Source of the DNA: BP-464 sp963825415
GTDB lineage: Bacteria > Actinomycetota > Thermoleophilia > Solirubrobacterales > Solirubrobacteraceae
Assembly: GCA_963825415.1 (NCBI GenBank)
Contig: CAWGTD010000003.1
Location: forward strand, 434,001-498,000
Direction of reading: 5' to 3'
DNA: 64,000 bases
A program made the position numbers and the translations under genes. The notes below the pieces were generated by a model that was given only the letters and a program-made list of their open reading frames with translations, had not been told where the DNA came from and did no database searches. Numbering within the stretch: the first letter of the stretch is position 1; each line of letters opens with the position of its first letter. Of this stretch, positions 45,055 through 56,642 are shown one piece after another.

Positions 45055-45503
45055 CAACCACACTCCGGGCACAGGCCGGTGAGCGGGAAGTGGCTGAAGC
45101 GCGGCTGCCAGCCGGTCGCGTCGGCCAGCGCCGCGCGCACCCCGTCGAGCCGCTCGGGCTCGACGGCCAGATAGCGAAAGCAGCCCTCGCACAGCAGCAG
45201 CTCGCGCTCCTCGGAAGCCAGCGCGTACAGGCCGGGGCCGTGGCCGAGGTGCAGGTGGCGCACCAGGCCGTTGCCCTCGAGCGTCTCCAGGTTGCGGTAG
45301 ACCGAGGCGAGATCCGAGCGCGGCAGGCGCCCGCCGAGGCCTCCGGCGATCTCCTCGGCGCGGACCGGGCGCTCCGCGGCCACGAGCGCCTCGATCACCA
45401 GGCGCCGGGCTGAAGAGAGGCGGAGCCCACGGGCGCGCAGTGCCTCGCAGGCGTCCTCGACTCCGCTGACCTGCAGCGGTGAGGACAGTGTGGGGACGGA
45501 CAT
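45054..45503 (-). CDS. Fur-family metal-responsive repressor (Nur/Zur-like)
   Basis: 149 aa. The winged helix spans about residues 20-85 with DLASVYRNLETLEGNGLV as recognition helix. Metal ligands are visible: the HLHLGHG cluster (about 83-88), and structural zinc from CEGC (C105, C108) and CPEC (C145, C148). The context (NiCoT directly downstream and overlapping, NicO-type transporter upstream) argues for nickel- or zinc-sensing (Nur/Zur) rather than iron. ATG 45501-45503 has GGAG upstream. I looked for an operator in the 83 nt upstream and saw only short weak repeats (e.g. GCGT..ACGC near 45551). Confidence 0.88.
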   Translation of the reverse strand: MSVPTLSSPLQVSGVEDACEALRARGLRLSSARRLVIEALVAAERPVRAEEIAGGLGGRLPRSDLASVYRNLETLEGNGLVRHLHLGHGPGLYALASEERELLLCEGCFRYLAVEPERLDGVRAALADATGWQPRFSHFPLTGLCPECG

Positions 45504-45586
45504 GCGACGGCTCCTCTCTCCTGTGTGCGCCGCTCCCACACGGCTGGTTCGCGTCCTATTACGCATCGCTCTCAGGAGCGGATCAC

Positions 45587-47008
45587 TCACACCAGCGAAC
45601 CGAGCGCACGCGCGGTCAGCAGACAGCCCGCGCCGACGATGACCAGGGCGGAGATCGCGGGCGCCACCGCGAGCGCTCCGCTGGCGACTGCGAACCGCTC
45701 GCCCACCCGCCCGGCCAGCCGCGAGGCATGCACGACCAGCAGGCCGAGGATCGTGAGCGTCGCGGCGAGCCCGGCGCTGAACGCGAGGATCAGGCCCAAT
45801 CCGAGCGCGACCTCGTGCTGGGAGATCGCGCCGAGCAGGACCACCAGGGCCGACGGGCAGGGGATCAGCCCGGCCGATGCGCCCATCGCCACCAGGTTGC
45901 GCGCGCTCAGCTCGTCGGGCGCGTGGTCGTGGCTGTGCTCGTGGGTTCGTGGCTGTGCTCGTGGCCGTGCGCGTGCGCGCGGCGATGGCGCACGCGGCGG
46001 GCGCGGGCTCGCAGGACGGCGGCGCCGACACCGAGCACGAGCAGGCCCGAGGCCAGGTTCAGCCACGGATAGAGGTCCTCGGGCAGCACGTACTGCGAGA
46101 GCGCGAGGGTCACGAGCCCGAGCGCGAAGACGCCCGCCGTGTGGGTCACAGTGGTCGCAAGCCCGAGCGCGACGGCGTGCCGCGCGGTGCCGCGCGTGCC
46201 GACCAGGTACGCCGCGACCATCGTCTTGCCATGGCCCGGAGAGAGCGCGTGCAGCGCCCCCCACCCGAACGCGGCGAGCACCAGCAGGATCAGCACGCCC
46301 TGGCCGTCCGCGGCACGCTCGAGCAGTCCGGCGAACCCGCCGGCCTCTCCGGGGTCGGTGGTCGTCGCCGCCGGCCCCGCGCCGCCCGGCGCCGAGAGCG
46401 TCCCCGCCCCGGGCCGCGCCGTCAGGTGGGCGTCCCGCACGGCGAGTGGGCTGCTCAACAGCGACGTCGGATAGCGCCGCAGGCCGGCGGTGGGATCCTG
46501 CGCCGCCACGTCTGAGCGCACCGCGCTGGCCTCGCCGCGCCGGGCGACGACGGCCTTCCAGCCGACGCGGCCCGGATACGTGCCGTCGTGCAGAGCGATG
46601 TCGGCGGGCAGGTCGGTCGGCGCGGAAAGCCGCAGGACCACGCGCGTGGTGCGCAGCCCACCCGCGCCGCCTCGGGAACGAGATCCGCCCGCCGGGCGCC
46701 AGGCTCAGCGGCGTGTCGCGGCCGTCGACCGTGAGGCGCAGCCGGTGCGCCACCTCTGCCCGGACGGCGGTGAGGATCTCCCCGGGGGTCTTGCCGCGCT
46801 GCTGGAAGGTCGGGATCTCGGCCCGGTCGAGGATCCAGGTGACGTCTACGCGGTCGGCGCTCACCGACAGCTGCGAGAGGTGGTTGACCGAGAAGTTGCC
46901 GAGCGGGTGAGCCGAGGCCGGCCCCGCGCCCGCGGCCACCAGCACCGCGGCGCCGGCCAGGGCGAGCAGTCCGACCCACGCCCTACGGGCGCGTGTGCCC
47001 GGCCTCAT
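45587..47008 (-). CDS. NicO-family nickel/cobalt transporter with N-terminal extracytoplasmic domain; two frameshifts
   Basis: About 473 aa after two corrections. A signal-like N terminus (GLLALAGAAVLVAAGAGPASA) precedes HPLGNFSVNHLSQLSV, an extracytoplasmic beta-rich domain (~200 residues). Near 46675 one extra C breaks the frame. The membrane part has GWGALHALSPGHGKTMVAAYLVG, the NicO HxLxPGHGK signature. A His-rich cytoplasmic loop (HAHGHEHSHE...HDHAPDE) sits at the second break near 45944, where one base is missing in a GAGCACAGCCACGA repeat. After that come SAGLIPCPSALVVLLGA and further helices. It moves Ni/Co, in or out. ATG 47006-47008 overlaps the TPR stop. Confidence 0.85.
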   Translation of the reverse strand: MRPGTRARRAWVGLLALAGAAVLVAAGAGPASAHPLGNFSVNHLSQLSVSADRVDVTWILDRAEIPTFQQRGKTPGEILTAVRAEVAHRLRLTVDGRDTPLSLAPGGRISFPRRRGWAAHHARGPAAFRADRPARRHRSARRHVSGPRRLEGRRRPARRGQRGALRRGGAGSHRRPAALSDVAVEQPTRRAGRPPDGAARGGDALGAGRRGAGGDDHRPRRGRRVRRTARACRGRPGRADPAGARRVRVGGAARALSGPWQDDGRGVPGRHARHRAARRRARACDHCDPHGGRLRARARDPRALAVRAARGPLSVAEPGLGPARARCRRRRPASPRPPRAPSPRARARPRAQPRTHEHSHDHAPDELSARNLVAMGASAGLIPCPSALVVLLGAISQHEVALGLGLILAFSAGLAATLTILGLLVVHASRLAGRVGERFAVASGALAVAPAISALVIVGAGCLLTARALGSLV

Positions 47009-48312
47009 CGCGCCGCCTCGTCGACCCGGCGTGCCAACGGCGCCGACAGCGTCGCGCGGTGGGTGAGCGCACCGGCCAGCCGGCGCCGAGCGGCGCCTTC
47101 GTCACCCGCCGCCCGGGCGATCAGGCCCGCGTGAGCCAGGAACGTCGCGTCGCGCGAACCGAGCGCCAACGCCCGCCGCGCCCACGGCAGCGCCTCGCGC
47201 GGCCTGCCCGCGGCGTTCAGAGCCCACCCCAGCGCGTCGGCGGAGCGGACGCTGGGCGCCGTCGCCCACGCCCGGCGCGCCAGGCGCACCGCGCGAGCGG
47301 CGGAACCGTGGTCGGCCTCGAAGATCGCCAGCTCGACGTCGGTGTTCACGCCCGCGGCGGCGAGCAGGCGCTCCTCGACGGCGACCAGTTGGAAATCGCG
47401 GCGAGCGGCCGCGGTGCGTCCGGCGGCCAGCTCGGTCTCGCCGAGGGCGATCACGTACTCGGGCAGCGGCAGTCGCGCCACCACGGCGCGCTGCCGGCGG
47501 ATCGCGGCGGGCAGCCGGCCGCGCGCGACGTCGACGCGAGCGAGCCCGGCCATGGCGGCCGCGTAGGACGGGACGCGGTCGAGCGCGTCGAGGTAGGCGT
47601 GGCGCGCCTGCCCGACCGAGCCGCGGGCGAGCAGCAGGTTGCCGAGCAGGGTCTGGACGTAGGCGACGTTCTCGGCCGCCGCGCCGCCCGCCGAGACGGC
47701 CAGGCGCATCGCCGCCAGCGCGCCCGAGAGGTCGCCGTGCAGCTCGCGGAAGTAGGACACGCGGGCGTAGGCCGCGAGGTCGGGGCTGCGGTCGACCATC
47801 TGCTGCAGGACGCGACCCGCCTCTTCATACCGGCCCAGCTCCACCAGGCCGTCGACCATCGGGCCGTAAGGGAGGTTCACCGACGGAGCGATCCGGTGGG
47901 CGAGTTGGGCGTCGGCGAGGCCGGCGCGGAAGTCATGGCGGGCCAGCTCGAGGACAGAGCGCCGTGTCAATGCGGCGGGATCGCGAGGAGCGAGCCGCAG
48001 CGCATGGTCGACGGCGGCCTCCGCGCGAGCGTAGTAGGCGGGGTCGCCGGTCTCGCGCACGCGCTGGAGGTAGGCCGAGGCGAGCGACGTGTAGCCGTCG
48101 GGCTTGTCCGGGAACGCGCGGACCTGGGCCTGCAGCGCGGCGATCTGCTGCGCCGTCGGGGCGCCGGGCCGCAGCACCGGCGTGTCGAGCCGCGGCGCGG
48201 ACGGCGCGGCGTCGTGGCGCAGCGCGCCGAGCAGCAGGACCGCCCCGAACGCCAGCGCTGCGGCCAGGGCGAGCGCGACGGCGGGGCGGCGTAGGTCGAG
48301 AAGGTGGGTCAT
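47005..48312 (-). CDS. Membrane-anchored tetratricopeptide repeat protein
   Basis: 435 aa. One N-terminal membrane helix (RRPAVALALAAALAFGAVLLLGA, residues 9-31) anchors a large extracytoplasmic or cytoplasmic domain of about ten TPR units. Examples are PDGYTSLASAYLQRV, AYYARAEAAVDHALRLAP, GRYEEAGRVLQQMVDRSP and GSVGQARHAYLDALDRVP. The gene overlaps the NicO start by 4 nt and follows DUF4331 by 67 nt on the same strand. The same gene order occurs in other actinobacteria in my recollection, suggesting the TPR protein organises a complex with DUF4331 and the transporter. No catalytic motif. Confidence 0.82.
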   Translation of the reverse strand: MTHLLDLRRPAVALALAAALAFGAVLLLGALRHDAAPSAPRLDTPVLRPGAPTAQQIAALQAQVRAFPDKPDGYTSLASAYLQRVRETGDPAYYARAEAAVDHALRLAPRDPAALTRRSVLELARHDFRAGLADAQLAHRIAPSVNLPYGPMVDGLVELGRYEEAGRVLQQMVDRSPDLAAYARVSYFRELHGDLSGALAAMRLAVSAGGAAAENVAYVQTLLGNLLLARGSVGQARHAYLDALDRVPSYAAAMAGLARVDVARGRLPAAIRRQRAVVARLPLPEYVIALGETELAAGRTAAARRDFQLVAVEERLLAAAGVNTDVELAIFEADHGSAARAVRLARRAWATAPSVRSADALGWALNAAGRPREALPWARRALALGSRDATFLAHAGLIARAAGDEGAARRRLAGALTHRATLSAPLARRVDEAAR

Positions 48313-48379
48313 GTCGGTCGGTCCGAAGAGACGGCGGTGGGCGGGGCGGCGAGGAGTGACGCCGCCCCGCCCGTTGCCG

Positions 48380-49801
48380 TTACGGGGTGGGATCGTGCTG
48401 AGGCTCCGAGCGCTTCAGCTCCGAGTCGAACCCCGAGTGCGGCGGTGCGACGTAGGGGAACGTGCTCAGGAACGGGACGTCGTTCTGATCGACGCCGTCG
48501 CCCAGCGGCACCTTCTTGCCGCCCTGGTCGGCCGGCAGCAGGAAGCCGGCGATCACCCGCAGCTCGACGTCGGTGACGTCGTCGGCCAGACGGCGGCCGT
48601 TGGGGAAGCCGGCGTTGTCGCCCGCGGCCACGCCGAACGAGCTGGGGCTGGGGCTCGGCGGGACGCCGAGGTTGAGCTTCAGCGTGTCGGTCGGCGGGGC
48701 GCCGGGGGCGATCTGCGTCAGGCCCGGAAGGCCCGTCAGCAGCGCCTGCACGATGTCCGTGCGGTCGGTCTCCTTGACGCCCAGGTCGAACAGGACGTTC
48801 ATGACCTTCGCGAGCTCCGGCGACAGGACGTACTTGCCGAAGTTCTTCAGGTCGTTGGACGGCTGGGTCCGGTTGAACTTGTCCTTCTGGCCGAGCGGGA
48901 TGACCACCTCGTTGACCAGCGGGTTGCCCAGGCGCGAGACCTGGACGAAGCCGCCCTTGCCCTTCGTCTGGGACTGCGTGACCAGCAGGCGCGGCCGCTC
49001 GGTCGACGCCCACACGCCGATCACGGCGTTGGCCGCGTCCGGTGCGGCCACCGGCTTGCGATCACGCGTGACCTGCGCCTCGGGGATCTGCAGGACGAAC
49101 GAGTGGACGTTGTAGCCGGCGAGGTCGTCCTTGCCGCCGCCCGCGTTGCCGGTTCCGACGCGGAAGTTGATCGCGTCGAACGCCGTGCCCAGGTCGACGA
49201 AGAACGGGTCGTCGCGCTGGCCGACGAACACCTTGCCGCCACCGCTGATCGACCGGATCGCCTCCGCGGCGACCTTGCCGTAGTCGGGGAACGTCTTCGG
49301 CCCGACGTTGTTGGGCGCCACCGGCAGGTTGCTGCCGACGACCTTCTCGCCGGTCTTCTTGCCGGCCTTGTAGGTCTCACGCGTCACCGAGTACGTCTGG
49401 TAGACGTTGAGCTTGGGGTCGTTGATCGACGTGACGCCCGGCAGGGCGTAGAGGAACGAGTTCTTGTTGCGCACGTGGGTGCGGAACTTGAACTCGTAGC
49501 GCACGTCGTACCGGCCATCGCCGGTGTTGTCGACGTTGATGTAGTAGTGGGCACGGTCGTCGAGCCGGTAGAAGTTCGGCCCGCCTGCGGGATCCTCGAA
49601 CGGGATCCAGTTCGCCACGACCGTCAGCGCGCCGGGCGCGTCGTCGGCCGTGTAGGCGTAGAGGTCGGTGTCGTCGCCGGTCGGGTCGATCGATGTGAGC
49701 GGAGCCTCGCGGTGGCTCGAGCCTGAGCTCAGGGCCACGGTGAGGACGCCGGCACCGATCGCCGCCAACAGGGCGACCATGAGGGTGGTGAGTTTGTGCA
49801 T
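48380..49801 (-). CDS. Secreted DUF4331 family protein
   Basis: 473 aa with an N-terminal signal sequence (KLTTLMVALLAAIGAGVLTVAL). The mature start SSHREAPLTSIDPTGDDTDLYAY is diagnostic of DUF4331, an exported all-beta family of unknown function. Further landmarks are WIPFEDPAGGPNFYRLDDRAHYYINVDNTGDG, LVNEVVIPLG and DNAGFPNGRRLADDVTDVELRV. The many Asp-rich loops hint at calcium or other metal binding. It is the first gene of the DUF4331-TPR-NicO-Fur-NiCoT-HAD series on the minus strand. The ATG is at 49799-49801. The 93 nt upstream should hold the promoter of the unit. Confidence 0.88.
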   Translation of the reverse strand: MHKLTTLMVALLAAIGAGVLTVALSSGSSHREAPLTSIDPTGDDTDLYAYTADDAPGALTVVANWIPFEDPAGGPNFYRLDDRAHYYINVDNTGDGRYDVRYEFKFRTHVRNKNSFLYALPGVTSINDPKLNVYQTYSVTRETYKAGKKTGEKVVGSNLPVAPNNVGPKTFPDYGKVAAEAIRSISGGGKVFVGQRDDPFFVDLGTAFDAINFRVGTGNAGGGKDDLAGYNVHSFVLQIPEAQVTRDRKPVAAPDAANAVIGVWASTERPRLLVTQSQTKGKGGFVQVSRLGNPLVNEVVIPLGQKDKFNRTQPSNDLKNFGKYVLSPELAKVMNVLFDLGVKETDRTDIVQALLTGLPGLTQIAPGAPPTDTLKLNLGVPPSPSPSSFGVAAGDNAGFPNGRRLADDVTDVELRVIAGFLLPADQGGKKVPLGDGVDQNDVPFLSTFPYVAPPHSGFDSELKRSEPQHDPTP

Positions 49802-49894
49802 GCCCGGCCTTCCGCACGCGGCGTCGCAATGGATCAGGCGGCACGACCGCTGTTGCGAACGGCTCGCAGTTGGCGCCGGCGCCCGGGCGAGTAA

Positions 49895-50950
49895 CTAGCG
49901 CGTGAAGGTGGTGCCCGGCTCGAGCCGACGGCAGAACGCGGCGACCAGTCGCGCCGCCGCCTCCACGTCGGAGAGCTGCACCGTCTCGACCGGCGAGTGC
50001 ATGTAGCGCAGCGGCATGCTGACGATCCCGCACGGAATGCCGGCGCGGGAGAAGTTGATCCCGTCGGCGTCGGTGCCAGAGCTGCGACCCGACGCCTCGA
50101 CCGAGAACGGGATGCCCTCTGCCTCGGCGGCGTCGTGGAGCAGCTCGAAGACGCGGGGGTGCAGCGTCGTGCCGCGACCGATCACCGGGCCCGAGCCGAG
50201 GTGGTGCGAGCCGTGCTCGCGCTCCTCGACGCCGGGCACGTCGGTGGCGTGTGTGACGTCGACGACGATCGCCACGTCGGGGCGCACACGATGGGCGACG
50301 GTGCGGGCGCCGCCGAGCGTCGTCTCCTCCTGGGCGCCCGCCACGGCGACCACGTCGCCCGGCGCCCCGCCGGACTCCGCCACCATCCGCGCCGTCTCCA
50401 GCGCGACGTAGCACCCGAGGCGATTGTCGAGCGAGCGCGAGACCAGACGACCGTTGGGCAGCTCGACGGGATCGCCCGCGATGACGGCGACATCGCCCAC
50501 GCGCGCCAGCGAACGCGCCTCGTCGCCGTCGGCCGCGCCGATGTCGATGTGCAGGTCGCGCAGCTCCGGGACCTTCTTCTTGTCGTCGTCGCGAAGCAGG
50601 TGGATCGGCTTGCGGCCGACGACACCCGGTCGCGTCCCCTCGCGGGTGATGACGGCCACCCGCTGGCCGACGAGGATCTGCGGGTCCCAGCCCCCGACCC
50701 CGGTGAACCACAGGAAGCCCTTGTCGTCGACGTGTGTGACGATCAGGCCGATCTCGTCGACGTGGCCGACGACCGCCACGGTCAGCCCGCGGTCGGTCCC
50801 GAACACGCGCGCCGTCGACGAGCCGACGACGTCGCCCTCGACCTCGGCGAACGCCTCGGCGTGCCGGCGCCAGACCGCCGCCGGCGCGCCCTCGTAACCC
50901 GACGGGCCGTGGGCGGTGAGGAGCTCTCCCAGCAGGTCAGGAACGGGCAT
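49895..50950 (-). CDS. M42 family metallopeptidase (glutamyl aminopeptidase/endoglucanase M type)
   Basis: 351 aa, full length for a dinuclear zinc/cobalt aminopeptidase that forms dodecamers. Metal site landmarks: VVGHVDEIG (His63, Asp65), SRSLDNRLGCY (bridging Asp), AGAQEETTLGGARTV (Glu pair, one catalytic), VVDVTHATD (Asp) and MHSPVETV near the C terminus (final His). The N-terminal HGPSGYEGAPA is the usual opening. It trims peptides from the N terminus in the cytoplasm. It lies 11 nt after the aconitase stop on the same strand and may be co-transcribed. Confidence 0.92.
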   Translation of the reverse strand: MPVPDLLGELLTAHGPSGYEGAPAAVWRRHAEAFAEVEGDVVGSSTARVFGTDRGLTVAVVGHVDEIGLIVTHVDDKGFLWFTGVGGWDPQILVGQRVAVITREGTRPGVVGRKPIHLLRDDDKKKVPELRDLHIDIGAADGDEARSLARVGDVAVIAGDPVELPNGRLVSRSLDNRLGCYVALETARMVAESGGAPGDVVAVAGAQEETTLGGARTVAHRVRPDVAIVVDVTHATDVPGVEEREHGSHHLGSGPVIGRGTTLHPRVFELLHDAAEAEGIPFSVEASGRSSGTDADGINFSRAGIPCGIVSMPLRYMHSPVETVQLSDVEAAARLVAAFCRRLEPGTTFTR

Positions 50951-50961
50951 GAGCGGGCACC

Positions 50962-53775
<2,814 letters not shown>

Positions 53776-53776
53776 G

Positions 53777-54190
53777 TCAGGTCCTTTCGGCGTCGGCGGG
53801 GAGGATGACGTAGGGCTTCCCGCCAGGAGTGCTCAGTGCGCGGAAGCGTTCGTGGTCGAAGGTGGCGATCCGGTCCGTCCGCAGACGGCCGGCGAGGGCG
53901 ACGAGCGAGGCGTCGACGAGCTCGAGCTCAGGACGGCGCTTCGCGATGGCCAGCGTCTCGTCGAGGGCGTCGGCCCACCAGCGCACCGTGTAGGCGCCGC
54001 GCTGCAGGTCCCGCCGCAGGGCGTCGGCGGCGCCCTCGCGCCGCGCGAAGTCGTCCATCTCGGCGAGCGCCAGCGGCGTGGTCACGAGCTCGTCGTCGAC
54101 CACGGCCACCCAGTCGGCCGCGGCCTCGTGGCCGGGGTCGTCGGCGTCCATCAGCGCGACGACGACGCTGGTGTCGACGACAACGCTCAT
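53777..54190 (-). CDS. PIN-domain ribonuclease, VapC-type toxin
   Basis: 137 aa. The acidic active site is intact: Asp6 (VVVDTSVVVAL), Glu near residue 43 (PLALAEMDDF), Asp in LELVDASLVALAG (about 92) and Asp in RIATFDHERF. VapC toxins cut specific tRNAs or rRNA when freed from the antitoxin. ATG 54188-54190 overlaps the stop of the upstream vapB-like gene by 4 nt. The stop is 1 nt before the acnA start. Confidence 0.88.
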   Translation of the reverse strand: MSVVVDTSVVVALMDADDPGHEAAADWVAVVDDELVTTPLALAEMDDFARREGAADALRRDLQRGAYTVRWWADALDETLAIAKRRPELELVDASLVALAGRLRTDRIATFDHERFRALSTPGGKPYVILPADAERT

Positions 54191-54360
54191 CGGCGGCCGC
54201 TTCGCACCACGCCAACGGACGGCTTGGGACGCTTGGGCCGGGTCACGACCGACGCCAGGCTGCGGCGGATGAACTCCGCCTTGGTGAGCCCCTCCTCGGC
54301 GGCGCGCCTGGCAAGTGCTTCGTCCAGGGCGCGTTCGAGGTAGATGCTCGTCTTCTTCAC
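54187..54360 (-). CDS. Ribbon-helix-helix antitoxin, VapB-type
   Basis: 57 aa from GTG 54358-54360, too short for many gene callers. KKTSIYLERALDEALARRAAEEGLTKAEFIRRSLA is a classic ribbon-helix-helix DNA-binding fold (residues 2-37), followed by a basic/proline tail (TRPKRPKPSVG) that would wrap the toxin. It lies directly upstream of and overlaps vapC. The GTG sits inside a 14-bp palindrome that is the likely autoregulatory operator, so the transcript may be nearly leaderless. Confidence 0.85.
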   Translation of the reverse strand: MKKTSIYLERALDEALARRAAEEGLTKAEFIRRSLASVVTRPKRPKPSVGVVRSGRR

Positions 54361-54372
54361 CCTACGTAGGGT
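54359..54372. promoter_or_regulatory. Palindromic operator ACCCTACGTAGGGT at the vapB start
   Basis: A perfect 14-bp palindrome overlaps the first bases of the antitoxin GTG start and the immediate upstream promoter region. Ribbon-helix-helix antitoxins bind such short palindromes and repress their own module. The next gene upstream stops at 54381, so this is the main regulatory sequence in the 20-nt gap, and it could also govern acnA. Confidence 0.65.
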
Positions 54373-54380
54373 AACAGACG

Positions 54381-55088
54381 TCAGAGGCCCTGCGGATGCC
54401 GGGCGACGAAGCCGCCGATGCGCGAGGGGGCTGCGCCCCAGCGCGTGCCGGTACGGGATCGCTCGACGGTGTCGAAACGCAAGCCGGCCACGACCATGAA
54501 CGCGTGCCCGGCGTTGGCGTAGACGGTCACCCACTTCCCCCTTCCCGGCTTGCCCCAGCTCTGGAACGAGGTCGAGTCGAGCTGGCGGTCGACCAGGCCG
54601 GCCGATGCCAGCGCGAACGACACCGAGCCCGAGCAGTCGTACGCGGAGTCGACCCAGACCTCGTCGCCCTTGACCCCGCCGTGGCCGCCGCCGTAGCGGT
54701 ACGGCGCGCGGGCGACCTGGTTGCCCGCGCTGATGATCGCGGCGACCGCCGACGGCGCGCCGGGAGGCACGGTGGCCAGCCCTCCCGCGGTCAGGCCGGC
54801 CTGGTCGACCACCCCGCCGGTGTTCGCCACGCCGAGCGCGGTTGCCAGCTCCTGCTGGACCTCGGCGTCTGTGGGCGCCGGCGCCGGCACGGCCGCCCGC
54901 CTCGGCGTCGTCCGGGTCTTCGTCCGCCGTGCCCGCGGCGGCAGCTTGGCCGGCACCGTGAACACCTGCGAGGCGGGCCGCTGTGCCCGCGCGGGGCGCG
55001 ACGAGTGGTCGGCGTCGTCGCCGCAGCCTGCGCCTGCCAGCGCCGGGACGAAGCAGGCCACGACGGCGAGCACACGGGACGACGGCAC
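54381..55088 (-). CDS. NlpC/P60-like cell-wall hydrolase lipoprotein
   Basis: 235 aa. Lipoprotein signal VLAVVACFVPALAGAGC with lipobox Cys22. A disordered Pro/Arg-rich linker (about 30-75) leads to an NlpC/P60-type domain: APYRYGGGHGGV, the catalytic Cys in SAYDCSGSVSFALASAGL, and the catalytic His in NAGHAFMVVAGLRFD. The order Cys then His is correct for a papain-like peptidoglycan endopeptidase or amidase. Anchored on the outer face of the membrane, it would act on the wall. Divergent from the second amine oxidase with 53 nt between starts. Stops 20 nt from vapB. Confidence 0.82.
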   Translation of the reverse strand: MPSSRVLAVVACFVPALAGAGCGDDADHSSRPARAQRPASQVFTVPAKLPPRARRTKTRTTPRRAAVPAPAPTDAEVQQELATALGVANTGGVVDQAGLTAGGLATVPPGAPSAVAAIISAGNQVARAPYRYGGGHGGVKGDEVWVDSAYDCSGSVSFALASAGLVDRQLDSTSFQSWGKPGRGKWVTVYANAGHAFMVVAGLRFDTVERSRTGTRWGAAPSRIGGFVARHPQGL

Positions 55089-55141
55089 GGCCCAACTCTA
55101 GGCTCGCCGTTCACCAGGGTCGCCCGGTAGCGTCCGCCGCC

Positions 55142-56642
55142 ATGGAGCGCAAGGTCACTCGCCGCACCCTGATCGGCACCAGTGCCGCGGCCGGCGCCGC
55201 GGCGATGGCGCCCGGCGCCGCCCAGGCGGCCAAGAAGAAGCCCAAGCGCGCCAAGCGCCCGCGCAAGGCCGACGTCGTCGTGATCGGCGCCGGGCTGGCA
55301 GGCCTCCAGGCCGCCCACGACGTCGTGGCCGCCGGGAAGTCGGTGTTCGTCCTCGAAGCGCGCAACCGGGTCGGAGGCCGGACGCTCAACCACGACATCG
55401 GCGGCGGCAAGATCATCGAGATCGGCGGCCAGTGGGTCGGGCCCGACCCAGTCCAAGCTCCTCGCACTGGCCAAGGACCTGGGGATCGACACCTTCAAGA
55501 CCTACAACGACGGCAGCTACATCTACTACCGCAACGGGACCAAGACCCCATACGAGGCCAACGGGCCGCTCGGCGCCGTGCCACCCGACCCCCAGGGCGT
55601 CGCCGACGCGTTCAGCGCGATCCTCAAGCTCAACCAGATGGCCGCCGGGCTCGACGTCGCCGCCCCGTGGACGCACGCGAACGCCACGGAATGGGACGGG
55701 CAGACCTTCGAGACCTGGAAGCTGGCCAACACGGTGACCGACTCCGGCCGCCTGCTGCTGGACGTCGCGACGCAGGCCGTGTGGGCCGCCGAGCCGCGCG
55801 ACGTCTCGCTGTTGCACTACCTGTTCTACATCCGCGCCGCCACCGACGACAGCCCCGGCACGCAGGTCGACTTCCAGCGCCTGCTGAACACCGCCGGCGG
55901 CGCGCAGGAGAGCCGCTTCGTGGGCGGCTCGCAGCTCGTGTCGATCAAGCTGGCGCAGCAGCTGGGCCGGCGGGTGCAGCTCAACCAGCCCGTCCGCCGG
56001 ATCATCCAGCGCAAGCGCGGCGTCGACATCCACACCAGCAAGGCACGCTTCACGGCGAGCCAGGTCATCGTCACCGGGCCTCCCACGGTGACCGCATACA
56101 TCGAGTTCCATCCCCCACTGCCCGCCCAACGCGCCCAGCTGCTCCAGCGCATCCCGCAGGGCAACGCGATCAAGTGCGAGGCGATCTACGACAAGCCGTT
56201 CTGGCGCGACGCCGGCCTGGCGGGCCAGATCGTCTCCGACGCCGAGCCCGTGCGCGTCACGTTCGACAACTCGCCGCCCGACGGATCCCCCGGGGTGATG
56301 CTCGGCTTCATCGAGGGCTCGTTCGCGCGCAAGTGGGCGCGCAAGCCCGCCGGCGAGCGGCGGGCAGCCGTGCTCGGGAACTTCGCCACCTACTTCGGCG
56401 ACCAGGCGCTCAAGCCAAACGACTACATCGAGATGGACTGGTCGAACGAGATCTGGACCCGCGGGTGCTACGGGGCCTTCACGCCGCCCGGGGTCCTGCT
56501 CGACTACGGCGAGGCGATCCGCCGGCCGTTCGGCGCGCTGAAGTGGGCCGGCGCCGAGAGCGCCACGTTGTGGAACGGCTACATGGAAGGCGCACTGCGA
56601 TCGGGCAGCCGCGCGGCTGCCGAGGCGCTGGCCGACCTCTAG
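55142..56642 (+). CDS. Tat-exported flavin-containing monoamine oxidase, second copy, with one frameshift
   Basis: About 499 aa after correction. Twin-arginine signal VTRRTLIGTSAAAGAAAMAPG, then a Lys/Arg linker (AKKKPKRAKRPRK) like the paralogue at 29335. FAD motif ADVVVIGAGLAGLQAAHDV and EARNRVGGRTLNHD are intact. At 55445 one extra G (GGGCCC[G]ACC) breaks the frame; without it VGPTQSKLLALAKDLGID continues. The C-terminal FAD motif is LKWAGAESATLWNGYMEGALRSGSRAA. Oxidative deamination outside the cytoplasm; substrate unknown. The stop shares CTAG with the convergent ATPase gene. Confidence 0.85.
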
